This document shows positions 31,507-39,657 of a DNA stretch of 64,000 nucleotides, piece by piece. Every line of letters begins with the position of its first letter. Positions within the stretch are counted from its first letter, which is position 1. Made by a program: the position numbers and the translations under genes. The DNA lies in the NCBI GenBank assembly GCA_046328115.1, contig JAXLXE010000004.1, positions 248,001 through 312,000 on the forward strand. The letters are read 5' to 3'. This DNA is from JAXLXE01 sp046328115 (GTDB lineage Bacteria > Chloroflexota > UBA6077 > JACCZL01). The notes under the pieces were generated by a model. That model was not told the DNA's origin, did not search any database, and was given only the letters and a program-made list of their open reading frames with translations.

Positions 31507-32136
31507 ATGATGGCCATCACCGAACAACTAGCTGCCGCCGATTCGGGCGGAGGCGCGCGAATCACCTTCGAGGAGTTCCTCGCGCTGGATACGGAGACGG
31601 CCTGCGCCGAGTGGGTGGGGGGAGAAGTCATCGCCATGTCGCCGGTCGGCCTCAAGCATCAACTGATCGCAAGCTTCCTCCACACGCTCATCGTCAATTT
31701 TCTGGATCGGCGACCATTGGGAACAGCGGTGTTCGCCCCGTTCGTGATGCACCTGGCGGACCAGCAGCGCGGTCGCGAGCCAGACATTCTCTTTGTAGCC
31801 GCGGCACACACCGACCGATTTCGGGACAACTACCTCGATGGTCCGGCTGATCTCGCCGTGGAAATCGTGTCTCCGGAAAGCGGTGCGCGCGATCGCGGAG
31901 ATAAGTTCGCCGAGTACGAGCAGGCCGGCGTGGCTGAGTACTGGATCATCGATCCGATACGGGTCGATGCGAGCTTCTACCAGCTTCAGGGAAACGGTAC
32001 CTACCGGCGGATCGCCCCCAATGCGGACGGCTGGTACCACTCCCGCGTGCTGGACGGCTTTCGGCTCCGGCCGTCATGGCTGTGGGAGGATCCCCTGCCG
32101 TCCGTCTCAGCAGTGGGAGCGCAGATCGCGGGCTAG
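31507..32136 (+). CDS. Uma2-family (DUF820) putative endonuclease
   Basis: A 209-residue PD-(D/E)xK-fold protein. It starts MMAITEQLAAADS, then has the family hallmarks ITFEEFLALDTETACAEWVG, GEVIAMSPVGLKHQLIASFL, GREPDILFVAAAHTDRF, DLAVEIVSPESGARDRGDKF (E-V-x-S-P-x-S catalytic strand) and EYEQAGVAEYWIIDP. Uma2 proteins are abundant in Chloroflexota and Cyanobacteria; their cellular role is unproven. Its 3' end overlaps the convergent glycosidase gene by 4 nt. Confidence 0.9.
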   Translation: MMAITEQLAAADSGGGARITFEEFLALDTETACAEWVGGEVIAMSPVGLKHQLIASFLHTLIVNFLDRRPLGTAVFAPFVMHLADQQRGREPDILFVAAAHTDRFRDNYLDGPADLAVEIVSPESGARDRGDKFAEYEQAGVAEYWIIDPIRVDASFYQLQGNGTYRRIAPNADGWYHSRVLDGFRLRPSWLWEDPLPSVSAVGAQIAG

Positions 32137-34766
32137 CGGGTGCGGGACTCGCCCTCGATGAGGTCCCCACTCTGGTCGATCAGCTTGGCCACCAGCGCGG
32201 TCCAGCCCGTCTGGTGGCTGGCGCCAATGCCGCGTCCGGTGTCGCCATCGAAATACTCGTAGAACAGCACGCCCTCCTGGCGATCCAGGAATCCGCCCCG
32301 GTCGTGGCCGTTGACCGGTCGCCGGCCATCCACGTCACGCAGGAAGAGGCGGATCAGCCGGACGGAGAGGTCCTTCGCCACGGCCCACAGCGGCAGATCC
32401 CGGCCTGAGCCCAGCGGGCACGGCACCTTCAAGTCGTTGCCGTAGAAGTGATTGAACTTCTGGAGCGACTCCATGAGCAAGAAGTTGACCGGGTACCAGA
32501 CCGGCCCACGCCAGTTGGAGTTGCCGCCGAAAAGCCCGGTGCTGGACTCCGCTGGCTCGTAGCGGACGGTGAACTCCTGGCCATCCAGCTCCAGACGGAA
32601 TGGCTCGGCAAGATGCGCGCGGGAGAGCGCCCTGATGCCATATGGAGAGAGGAACTCACGCTCGTCCAGCATGCGGCTCAGGATGCGCACCAGCCGATCG
32701 GTGGGGACTATGGACAACAGCACGCGTCCGGCCACGCCGTGATCCAGGGTGAGCACATTCCCCGCCAGGCTGGGCCGGTTCCTGATGAACCAGTCCCAGC
32801 GCTCCTTGAACCCCGGTAGAGCCGCGAGAAGCTCCGGCTCCAGAGTCTCCACGGCGAACAGGGGCGTCAGCCCGACCATTGTTCGGAGCTTCATGGGGAC
32901 GGTTCTGCCATCTGGCCGCTTGAGCACGTCGTAGTAGAACCCGTCTTCTTCATCCCATAGCCCCGCGCCATCCGAGGAGAACTCGTTGATGGCGCGAGCG
33001 ATGTACAGAAAATGCTCGAAGAACTTGGTGGCTACGTCTTCATACGTGTGGTTCTCGCGGGCAAGCTCCAGCGCGATCCGGAGCATGTTCAGACAGTACA
33101 TGGCCATCCAGCTTGTGGCATCCGCCTGCTCGATGGTGCCGCCGCCGGGAAGCTGGGCGCTCCGATCGAAGACCCCGATGTTGTCCAGGCCCAGGAAGCC
33201 GCCCTCAAAGACGTTGTTGCCCTCGGCGTCCTTGCGGTTCACCCACCAGGTGAAGTTGAGAAGGAGCTTGTGGAAGACGCGCTCCAGAAAGGCGCGATCC
33301 GCGACGCCTGACCGCTTCTCATCGATCTTATAGACGCGCCAGGCAGCCCACGCATGGACGGGCGGGTTGACGTCACCAAAAGCCCACTCGTAGGCCGGCA
33401 CCTGTCCGTTTGGGTGCATGTACCACTCGCGCACGATGATGACGAGCTGGTCCTTGGCAAAGTCAGGGTCCACCAGGGCGAGCGGGATGCAGTGGAACGC
33501 GAGGTCCCAGGAGGCGAACCATGGGTACTCCCACTTGTCCGGCATGGACAGAATGTCCGCCGCGTTGAGGTGCATCCAGGCGCTATTGCGTCCACGCTCG
33601 CGTCCCGCGGGGGGCGGCGGGTGGCCGGGGTCTCCGCGGAGCCAGCGGTCCACGGTGTAGTGGTAGAACTGCTTGCTCCAGAGCAGACCCGCAAAGGCCT
33701 GGCGCTGGATCTCGTTGACCTCTGGAATGGTGCTCTCACCCGCCAGGTCGGCATAGAACCGGTCTGCTTCCTCCTGCCGACGGTGGAGCACGTCGGCGAC
33801 GTCGGCGAACGGCGCCCCGTGGCGAACGCTGGCGAGGCGCGCCCGGATCTCGGTCCGCTCGCCCGGCAACAGGTGCAGCGCATAGTGGGCCGCGACCCGA
33901 GTCCCGTGCCCGGAGCGCAGCCCGCTGGTATCACGGCCAACCACACCGTCGTTGATGGCGTCCTTGGGCGTAGGCGTGCCGTTGGGCACACCCCACAGTC
34001 GCTCGGTGTTCGACTCGTTCTCGCAGAAGAGCAGCTCCGGACTACCGTCGAACGCCGCCCAGTAGGTGCCGAGCCGCTCACGCTCGGCGCGAACGTGCGC
34101 ATCGCCATCTCGCAGTATGGAGGGCTTGTGGGCACGTCGGTGGAATGACCAGGTGTTGCGGAACCACAGAGTAGGGAGGAGGTGGAGCTCGGCCGGCTCG
34201 GTGCCCCGGTTTGTCACCTCGATCCGCGCCACGATGTCCTCTGGGGCCGCTTTGGCGTAGGTGACGTCGATCTCGAAGTACCCGCGCTCCAGGACGCCAG
34301 TATCCGTGAGCTCGAATTCTGGCCTGGCACGGCCACGGCGGCGATTCTCCGCCACCAGACGGTCATACGGGAACGCGTGGGTGGGATACAGGTACCGCAG
34401 CTTCATGTAAGCGTGGCTGGGAGTGCAGTCCAGGTAGTAGTACAGCTCCTTGCAATCCTCGCCGTGGTTGCCCTCGTTGCCAGTCAGGCCGAACAGGCGC
34501 TCTTTGATGATCGGGTCCCGGCCGTTCCAGAATGCCAGCGCGAAGCAGAGGTATTGCTGGTCATCGCAGATACCGGCGATGCCGTCCTCGCTCCAGCGGT
34601 AGGCCCGGCTGCGAGCATGATCGTGCGGAAAGTACTCCCAGGCGGTGCCATCCGCGCTGTAGTCCTCGCGCACCGTGCCCCAGGCGCGCTCGCTGAGATA
34701 CGGGCCCCACTTGCGCCAGGGCACCGTCCCCAGGCGAGCTTCGAGCAAGCGTTCGCGCTCACTCAT
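32133..34766 (-). CDS. Large GH63/MGH1-like glycoside hydrolase family protein
   Basis: An 877-residue cytoplasmic protein of the (alpha/alpha)6-barrel GH63-like family. It starts MSERERLLEARLGTVPWRKW. Conserved stretches are GICDDQQYLCFALAFWNGRD, LTGNEGNHGEDCKELYYYLD, YPWFASWDLAFHCIPLALVD, GQVPAYEWAFGDVNPPVHAW, FEGGFLGLDNIGVFDRS, DATSWMAMYCLNMLRIALEL, GNSNWRGPVWYPVNFLLMES and YFDGDTGRGIGASHQTGWTA. Glycosidic trimming of mannosyl or glucosyl glycerate-type compatible solutes or storage glycans is plausible but not shown. ATG 34766 is preferred to GTG 34775. Confidence 0.85.
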   Translation of the reverse strand: MSERERLLEARLGTVPWRKWGPYLSERAWGTVREDYSADGTAWEYFPHDHARSRAYRWSEDGIAGICDDQQYLCFALAFWNGRDPIIKERLFGLTGNEGNHGEDCKELYYYLDCTPSHAYMKLRYLYPTHAFPYDRLVAENRRRGRARPEFELTDTGVLERGYFEIDVTYAKAAPEDIVARIEVTNRGTEPAELHLLPTLWFRNTWSFHRRAHKPSILRDGDAHVRAERERLGTYWAAFDGSPELLFCENESNTERLWGVPNGTPTPKDAINDGVVGRDTSGLRSGHGTRVAAHYALHLLPGERTEIRARLASVRHGAPFADVADVLHRRQEEADRFYADLAGESTIPEVNEIQRQAFAGLLWSKQFYHYTVDRWLRGDPGHPPPPAGRERGRNSAWMHLNAADILSMPDKWEYPWFASWDLAFHCIPLALVDPDFAKDQLVIIVREWYMHPNGQVPAYEWAFGDVNPPVHAWAAWRVYKIDEKRSGVADRAFLERVFHKLLLNFTWWVNRKDAEGNNVFEGGFLGLDNIGVFDRSAQLPGGGTIEQADATSWMAMYCLNMLRIALELARENHTYEDVATKFFEHFLYIARAINEFSSDGAGLWDEEDGFYYDVLKRPDGRTVPMKLRTMVGLTPLFAVETLEPELLAALPGFKERWDWFIRNRPSLAGNVLTLDHGVAGRVLLSIVPTDRLVRILSRMLDEREFLSPYGIRALSRAHLAEPFRLELDGQEFTVRYEPAESSTGLFGGNSNWRGPVWYPVNFLLMESLQKFNHFYGNDLKVPCPLGSGRDLPLWAVAKDLSVRLIRLFLRDVDGRRPVNGHDRGGFLDRQEGVLFYEYFDGDTGRGIGASHQTGWTALVAKLIDQSGDLIEGESRTR

Positions 34767-34843
34767 CGACGGCACCGCACGTGGCGGGTGAGTGCACGTG
34801 CGCTCGACCTGCAGGCTACCACGCGGGTCCGTCGCGGGTGGGG

Positions 34844-35469
34844 GTGTATGTGAGCGACAGCGGAGTACCGCCGCGCATCAGCTTCAGTGTCCACCGGCCG
34901 CGCGCGGAGCTGGCCGACTACGTGGGGCTAATCTGGTTTGTCCGGGCAACGGCCGACTGCACACGGGAGAAGGTGCTCCCGAACGGTGTGGTGGAGCTGA
35001 TTGTCAACCTGGGGCCGTACCTCAAGGAGGTGGACCCGGCCGACTTCTCGCGATTCCAAGTGTACAAGGAGGCCTGGATCGCGGGGCTGCAAGAGGATGT
35101 CTTGATCATCGAGGCGTTTGACTACGCGGACCTGGTGGGCATCCGGCTCACACCCTGCGGCATCACGCCGTTCTTGCGGGATTCACCGGCCCTGCTCACG
35201 AACACCGTCGTGGCGTGCTCAAACATCTTTGGCCGGATCCTGGAGCCGTTCCAGGATCACCACGGTTGACCGCGGACGAAATGTCGCGCGTGCGCATCGT
35301 TGAGGATCTCCTCCTGGAGCGGATGGACCGCGATTGGCGCGAGGATCCGGTGGTTGGCTTTACGCTGCGCGCATTGCCGGAGTCGGGCGGAACACGATTG
35401 CTCGACCTGAGTCGCGAGCTCGGGCTGATGGGGCTGGTGATCGGCGCTACGACGCGATTGGTTCACTGA
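34844..35469 (+). pseudogene. AraC-like regulator, frameshifted and lacking its HTH
   Basis: The first frame gives the DUF6597-type sensor domain of AraC regulators: ISFSVHRPRAELADYVGLIW, VLPNGVVELIVNLG, WIAGLQEDVLIIEAFDYADL, VGIRLTPCGITPFL. A one-base shift near 35262 moves the continuation (DEMSRVRIVEDLLLERMDRD, GFTLRALPESGGTRLLDLSR) to another frame. That frame ends at 35469 before the C-terminal AraC helix-turn-helix. The gene is thus both shifted and truncated, and probably inactive. Confidence 0.75.
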
Positions 35470-35497
35470 ATACTGGCGTCGCCCGCCGCTCTCAGCG

Positions 35498-35507
35498 TAT
35501 ATACACT
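35498..35507 (+). promoter_or_regulatory. Candidate -10 region (TATATACACT)
   Basis: An AT-rich patch in a GC-rich background lies 26 nt before the ATG of the VOC gene, with a GGAGGGG ribosome site between them. Confidence 0.4.
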
Positions 35508-35532
35508 CATTCTGCCCAAATCTGGAGGGGCC

Positions 35533-35901
35533 ATGTCACGACCTGTCCACTTCGAGATCACCGCGGACGACACCGACCGTTGTCAACGCTTCTACAGCTC
35601 CGTCTTTGGCTGGAAGTTCAACAAATGGGCCGGGCCAATGGACTACTGGCTCATCGAGACAGGCCCAGAGTCACAGCCAGGCATCAACGGCGGGATGTCC
35701 GCCCGAAACCCGCAGTTCCCCAGCGTCACACACGTGCTGGGCGTGGCGTCTGTGGACGAGCTCACGGCGAAAATCACCGCGAGCGGAGGCAAGATCATCC
35801 ATCCCAAGATGGCGGTGCCCGGCGTGGGCTGGCTGGTCTACTTCGCGGACACCGAGGGCAACATCAGCGGGATGATGCAGAACGACCCCAGCGCCAGGTA
35901 G
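35533..35901 (+). CDS. VOC-superfamily (glyoxalase-like) protein
   Basis: A 122-residue protein with two beta-alpha-beta-beta-beta modules: VHFEITADDTDRCQRFYSSV, FGWKFNKWAGPMDYWLIETG, then VASVDELTAKITASGGKIIH, GWLVYFADTEGNISGMMQ. His6 and Glu115-type residues could bind a metal (H in PVHFEI; E in DTEGN). It resembles the 'FYxxVFGW' glyoxalase/bleomycin-resistance-like class. The ribosome site GGAGGGG is good. The function is not specified by context. Confidence 0.85.
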   Translation: MSRPVHFEITADDTDRCQRFYSSVFGWKFNKWAGPMDYWLIETGPESQPGINGGMSARNPQFPSVTHVLGVASVDELTAKITASGGKIIHPKMAVPGVGWLVYFADTEGNISGMMQNDPSAR

Positions 35902-35912
35902 GGCGCGGCCTG

Positions 35913-36848
35913 CTACAGTCCGATCCTGGCAAGGTACTCCCGGCTTCGGCACGCGCTTTCAAAGGGCGTGCCCATGCCGGGGAGTACGTCCTGCTCCACG
36001 ACGATCCAGCCGCTATAGCTCAGATCGCGCAGCGCGTCCGTAACGCGCGAGAAGTCCACGCCGCCGCTGCCCAGCTCGCAGAAGACGCCCCCGCCCACGG
36101 ACCGCGGGTAGGTCCACGCCTCCTGGCGCGATCGAACAGCGGTCTCGGGGCAGCAGTCCTTGAAATGCACGTGCACCAGACGGTCGGCGTGGCGACGCAG
36201 CACCTCTAGCACGGGGCCTTCATCGTTCTGTCCGGAGCCAAACGTGACGTGCCCGGTGTCCAGCACGAGCCCCAGGCAGCCGTCCGCTGTGCGCTCCAGC
36301 ACCTGATCTATCTCCGCGACCGTCTCGACATAGCTGCCGCAGTGGGGGTGGATCCCGCTGGCAAGCCCGGTCTCCGCACGCACGCAACGCGCTATCTCGC
36401 CCATTCCGTGCGCAAAACTCGGCCACTGCTCAGAGGTCAGGCCGTCCTCCGGACGGATTCTTCCCGCGCTATTCGAGCGCAATGTACCGTTGTCGATGGA
36501 ACCAGACAGCACGATGACAGGTGACCAGTCCGTGCCGCGAGCAGCCGCCGCGAGTAGGCGGGCCGTACGGAGGGCACGATCGATGCCGTCCCGGTGCGAG
36601 GCGGGGTCCTCCGCCGAGACGGGCACAAACGCGCCGACCAACGCGATGGCGCGCGCATCGAGCTCATCCCGCAGCCGCGCTGGATCAGTGGGCATGAAAC
36701 CCCAATCACCAAGCTCCGTACCAGCGTAACCGGCAGCCCGGAGCTGATCCAGCATCACGTCATACGTGGGCGTCCCCGGACGGCCGATCTCGTGCTCGAT
36801 GATCCCCCACGAGCACGGTGCATTCGCGACTCTGACTGCAGTGTTCAT
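35913..36848 (-). CDS. Sugar phosphate isomerase/epimerase TIM barrel (IolE-like)
   Basis: A 311-residue AP-endonuclease-2-type TIM barrel. It starts VRVANAPCSWGIIEHEIGRP, close to IolE (2-keto-myo-inositol dehydratase, 'APCSWGI'). Further segments are GYAGTELGDWGFMPTDPARL, LVGAFVPVSAEDPASHRDGI, ETGLASGIHPHCGSYVET, GLVLDTGHVTFGSG, RLVHVHFKDCCPE and YSGWIVVEQDVLPGMGTPFE. The metal ligands (E, D-x-G-H, H-x-K-D) are present. It lies 7 nt after IolD, supporting an inositol-type pathway; a tight IolE assignment is inference. Confidence 0.83.
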   Translation of the reverse strand: MNTAVRVANAPCSWGIIEHEIGRPGTPTYDVMLDQLRAAGYAGTELGDWGFMPTDPARLRDELDARAIALVGAFVPVSAEDPASHRDGIDRALRTARLLAAAARGTDWSPVIVLSGSIDNGTLRSNSAGRIRPEDGLTSEQWPSFAHGMGEIARCVRAETGLASGIHPHCGSYVETVAEIDQVLERTADGCLGLVLDTGHVTFGSGQNDEGPVLEVLRRHADRLVHVHFKDCCPETAVRSRQEAWTYPRSVGGGVFCELGSGGVDFSRVTDALRDLSYSGWIVVEQDVLPGMGTPFESACRSREYLARIGL

Positions 36849-36855
36849 GGCGGCG

Positions 36856-38739
36856 CTACAAGAAGCTCCGCTCGCGTGCGCGCATCCGCTCCCACTCCGT
36901 TCTGGCGGCGCGGACGCTCTCCATCTCACTCACTTCCGCTACGGGAACATCCCACCAGCTTTCGTAGCCCGGCACGCCCTCCAGCCGATCGTTGCGGACG
37001 TAGATGACCACAGTACGCTCGACGGACCGGGCATCGACCAGCGCGCGCGCCACGTCATCGTACGTCTGGCATTCGATGACGTGGGCGCCCAGGCCACGGG
37101 CGTTCTGCGCCAGATCCAGAAGGACCTCCCGTGGCGCCTGGCCGGTGCTATCTCCGTGGAGCACGCCACCTTCCGGGTACACCGTTCTGGTGCCAAATCC
37201 CCCCTGACCGAGGGAACGGCTCAGCCCACCAATGCTCTTGTGGCCGCTGTTGTCCATCAGCACGATGGTGAGCTTGTGACCTTCCTGGACGGAGGTGACG
37301 ATCTCCGACGACATCATGAGGTAGCTCCCATCGCCGACCAGCACGTACACCTCTCGCTCCGGGGCTGCCATCTTGATGCCCAGCCCGCCGGCGATCTCAT
37401 AGCCCATGCAGGAGAAGCCGTATTCCAGGTGGTACTGCTTGGCGTGCCGAGCCCGCCAGAGCTTGTGAAGATCGCCCGGGAGGCTCCCAGCGGCGCAGAC
37501 CATGATGGCGTCCGGATCACCGATCTCGTTGACGGCCCCGATGAGCTCACCCTGGCTGGGCAACGGCTCGTGACGGACGGAGTAGATCCGTTCCACCTCA
37601 GCGTCCCACTCGTCGTGGAGTCGGCGGCATAGCGCCCGGTACTCCACGTCCACCGCGTATCCACCGAGGAGCGTTTGAAGCTCCTCCAGGGTCGCCCGGG
37701 CATCACCCACAAGCGCCAGACCGTGGTGCTTGGCCGCGTCAAGCTCGGCGACGTTCACGTTCACGAACTGCGCGCGGGGATTCTGGAACGCGGTCTTGGA
37801 CGCTGTCGTGAAGTCGCTGAGCCTGGTGCCGACACAGATCACCAGATCGGCATCCCGTGCGACGCGGTTTGCCGCGAACGTGCCGGTGGCGCCAACGGCC
37901 CCCACATTTTGCGGATGGTCAAACGGCAGACTACCCTTGCCCGCCATGGTCTCGCCCACCGGAATCCCGGTGCTCTCGACGAGCTGGCGGAGCGCTTCCG
38001 TGGCGTCGCTGTATAGCACCCCACCACCGGCCACGATGAGGGGCCGTGTTGCCTGCCTGATCAGGTCGGCAGCCGCCTCCACTGCGCCGCGATCCGGGCG
38101 ACCGCGCGGCACGCGCCACGTGCGCTCGCGGAATAGCGCGGTGGGGAAGTCAAACGCCTCCGTCTGGACATCCTCTGGCAACGCCAGAGTGACGGCGCCG
38201 GTCTGCACCGGGCTGGTGAGCACACGCATGGCCTCGGGCAGCGCGCTCATGAGCTGATCTGGTCGATTGATGCGATCCCAGTAGCGGCTGACGGGCTTGA
38301 AACAGTCGTTGGCGGAGAAGTCCTGGCTGTGGTCCGACTCCACCTGTTGGAGGACCGGGGCCACGTTGCGGCGGGCAAAGATGTCGCCCGGCAGCAACAG
38401 CACAGGCAGCCTGTTCACCGTGGCCACTGCGGCGCCGGTCACCATATTGGTGGCCCCAGGTCCGACGGATGACGTGCAGGCGAAGGTCTGAAGTCGATTC
38501 CTCACCTTGGCATATGCCACCGCGGCGTGCACCATGGCCTGCTCGTTCCGGCTCTGGTAGAAGCGAAAGTCGGGCTGCTGCTGGAGAGCCTGCCCAATGC
38601 CTGCAATGTTGCCGTGCCCGAAGATGCCGAAGCAGCCGGCGAAGAACGGCTGGCGAACGCCATCGCGCTCCGTGTACTGGCTCTTGAGGAACGCAATCGT
38701 CGCCTGCGCCACCGTCAGACGGCGCGTGGAGTCAGCCAT
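36856..38739 (-). CDS. iolD: 3D-(3,5/4)-trihydroxycyclohexane-1,2-dione hydrolase (ThDP-dependent)
   Basis: A 627-residue ThDP enzyme of the acetolactate-synthase fold. The Pyr domain has ACTSSVGPGATNMVTGAAVA and a conserved ThDP-activating Glu (FYQSRNEQAMVHAAVAYAKV). The middle domain includes RPLIVAGGGVLYSDATEALR. The PP domain has YGFSCMGYEIAGGLGIKMAA and VYVLVGDGSYLMMSSEIVTS with the GDGSYLM...N motif. IolD opens the ring of an inositol-derived trihydroxycyclohexanedione. FFAGCFGIFGHGNIAGIGQA is characteristic of IolD. It heads a two-gene unit with the IolE-like gene. Confidence 0.9.
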   Translation of the reverse strand: MADSTRRLTVAQATIAFLKSQYTERDGVRQPFFAGCFGIFGHGNIAGIGQALQQQPDFRFYQSRNEQAMVHAAVAYAKVRNRLQTFACTSSVGPGATNMVTGAAVATVNRLPVLLLPGDIFARRNVAPVLQQVESDHSQDFSANDCFKPVSRYWDRINRPDQLMSALPEAMRVLTSPVQTGAVTLALPEDVQTEAFDFPTALFRERTWRVPRGRPDRGAVEAAADLIRQATRPLIVAGGGVLYSDATEALRQLVESTGIPVGETMAGKGSLPFDHPQNVGAVGATGTFAANRVARDADLVICVGTRLSDFTTASKTAFQNPRAQFVNVNVAELDAAKHHGLALVGDARATLEELQTLLGGYAVDVEYRALCRRLHDEWDAEVERIYSVRHEPLPSQGELIGAVNEIGDPDAIMVCAAGSLPGDLHKLWRARHAKQYHLEYGFSCMGYEIAGGLGIKMAAPEREVYVLVGDGSYLMMSSEIVTSVQEGHKLTIVLMDNSGHKSIGGLSRSLGQGGFGTRTVYPEGGVLHGDSTGQAPREVLLDLAQNARGLGAHVIECQTYDDVARALVDARSVERTVVIYVRNDRLEGVPGYESWWDVPVAEVSEMESVRAARTEWERMRARERSFL

Positions 38740-38790
38740 CCCAGGTCCTCGTGAAGCGTTTTCAGCCAGCGCGGCTAGCCGGGCAAGATT

Positions 38791-39657
38791 CTAGGAGTAG
38801 CGCTTCAGCAGGTCCTGGAGCACCTGGCCGGCGTTGTCCTCGCCACCCGTCTGAGCGGCCCGCAGGTGATCCTCGAAGCTGGGGAGCTGCTGCCGATAGA
38901 GCACTCCCAGGTACAACGGATCCTGGGACGCTGCTGCCCGCATGGCATGCTGGAGGTCCGACGGATCGTGGTCCGCTGGGAGATCCTCCACCTCCTCCCG
39001 ATAGGACTTGAAGGTGTTCACCTTATTGAAGGTTGGGCACGGGCTGTAGCAATCGATCACGGCGAAGCCATTGTGATCGATGCCCTGAACGATGAGATCC
39101 GCGAGCTCCTTGGGCTTGCCAGAGAACGCACGAGCGACGAAGGTGGCTCCGCCGGCAACGGCCAGCATCAGAGGATTTAGCGGGCGGTCTGGTGCACCGC
39201 GCGGCGTGGTCTTGGTAACGAAACCAACGCTGCTGGTGGGCGAGGTCTGACCTTTGGTAAGACCATAGATGTTGTTGTCCATGACCACGTAACAGATGTC
39301 CAGGTTGCGGCGAGCGGCGTGGATGAAGTGACCGCCGCCGATGGCGAAGGCATCTCCATCGCCGCCCATGGCGAGCACCTTCAGGTGAGGGTTGCCCACC
39401 TTGATGCCCGTGGCGATGGGCATGGCCCGACCGTGCACGCCATGGAATCCGTAGCCGGCAACGAAAAATGGGAGCCGACTCGAGCAGCCAATCCCGGAGA
39501 CCACGACGACGTCCTTAGTCTCATAGCCCTTGGTGCGGAGCGCGTTGAACAGGCCATTGAGCACACCGAAGTCACCGCAGCCGGGGCACCAGGTGGGCTT
39601 TTCGTCGCTCCTATAAGTGTCGAGTGTCTTGGCGACGACTGCCGCTGCCTCAGGCAT
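38791..39657 (-). CDS. korB: 2-oxoacid:ferredoxin oxidoreductase, beta subunit
   Basis: A 288-residue ThDP-binding subunit: PTWCPGCGDFGVLNGLFNAL, GIGCSSRLPFFVAGYGFHGV, VLAMGGDGDAFAIGGGHFIH (GDG...N cofactor site), VVMDNNIYGLTKGQTSPTSS, and a C-terminal helix. With KorA it oxidatively decarboxylates 2-oxoglutarate or another 2-oxoacid to acyl-CoA, reducing ferredoxin. ATG 39657 follows GGAG and overlaps the korA stop by 8 nt, a translationally coupled pair. Confidence 0.92.
   Translation of the reverse strand: MPEAAAVVAKTLDTYRSDEKPTWCPGCGDFGVLNGLFNALRTKGYETKDVVVVSGIGCSSRLPFFVAGYGFHGVHGRAMPIATGIKVGNPHLKVLAMGGDGDAFAIGGGHFIHAARRNLDICYVVMDNNIYGLTKGQTSPTSSVGFVTKTTPRGAPDRPLNPLMLAVAGGATFVARAFSGKPKELADLIVQGIDHNGFAVIDCYSPCPTFNKVNTFKSYREEVEDLPADHDPSDLQHAMRAAASQDPLYLGVLYRQQLPSFEDHLRAAQTGGEDNAGQVLQDLLKRYS

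Noticed and set aside
35255..35275. Stop near 35269 in the AraC-like gene as another recoded TGA
   Set aside because: The continuation lies in a different frame and the gene also lacks its HTH, so this is a frameshift, not recoding.
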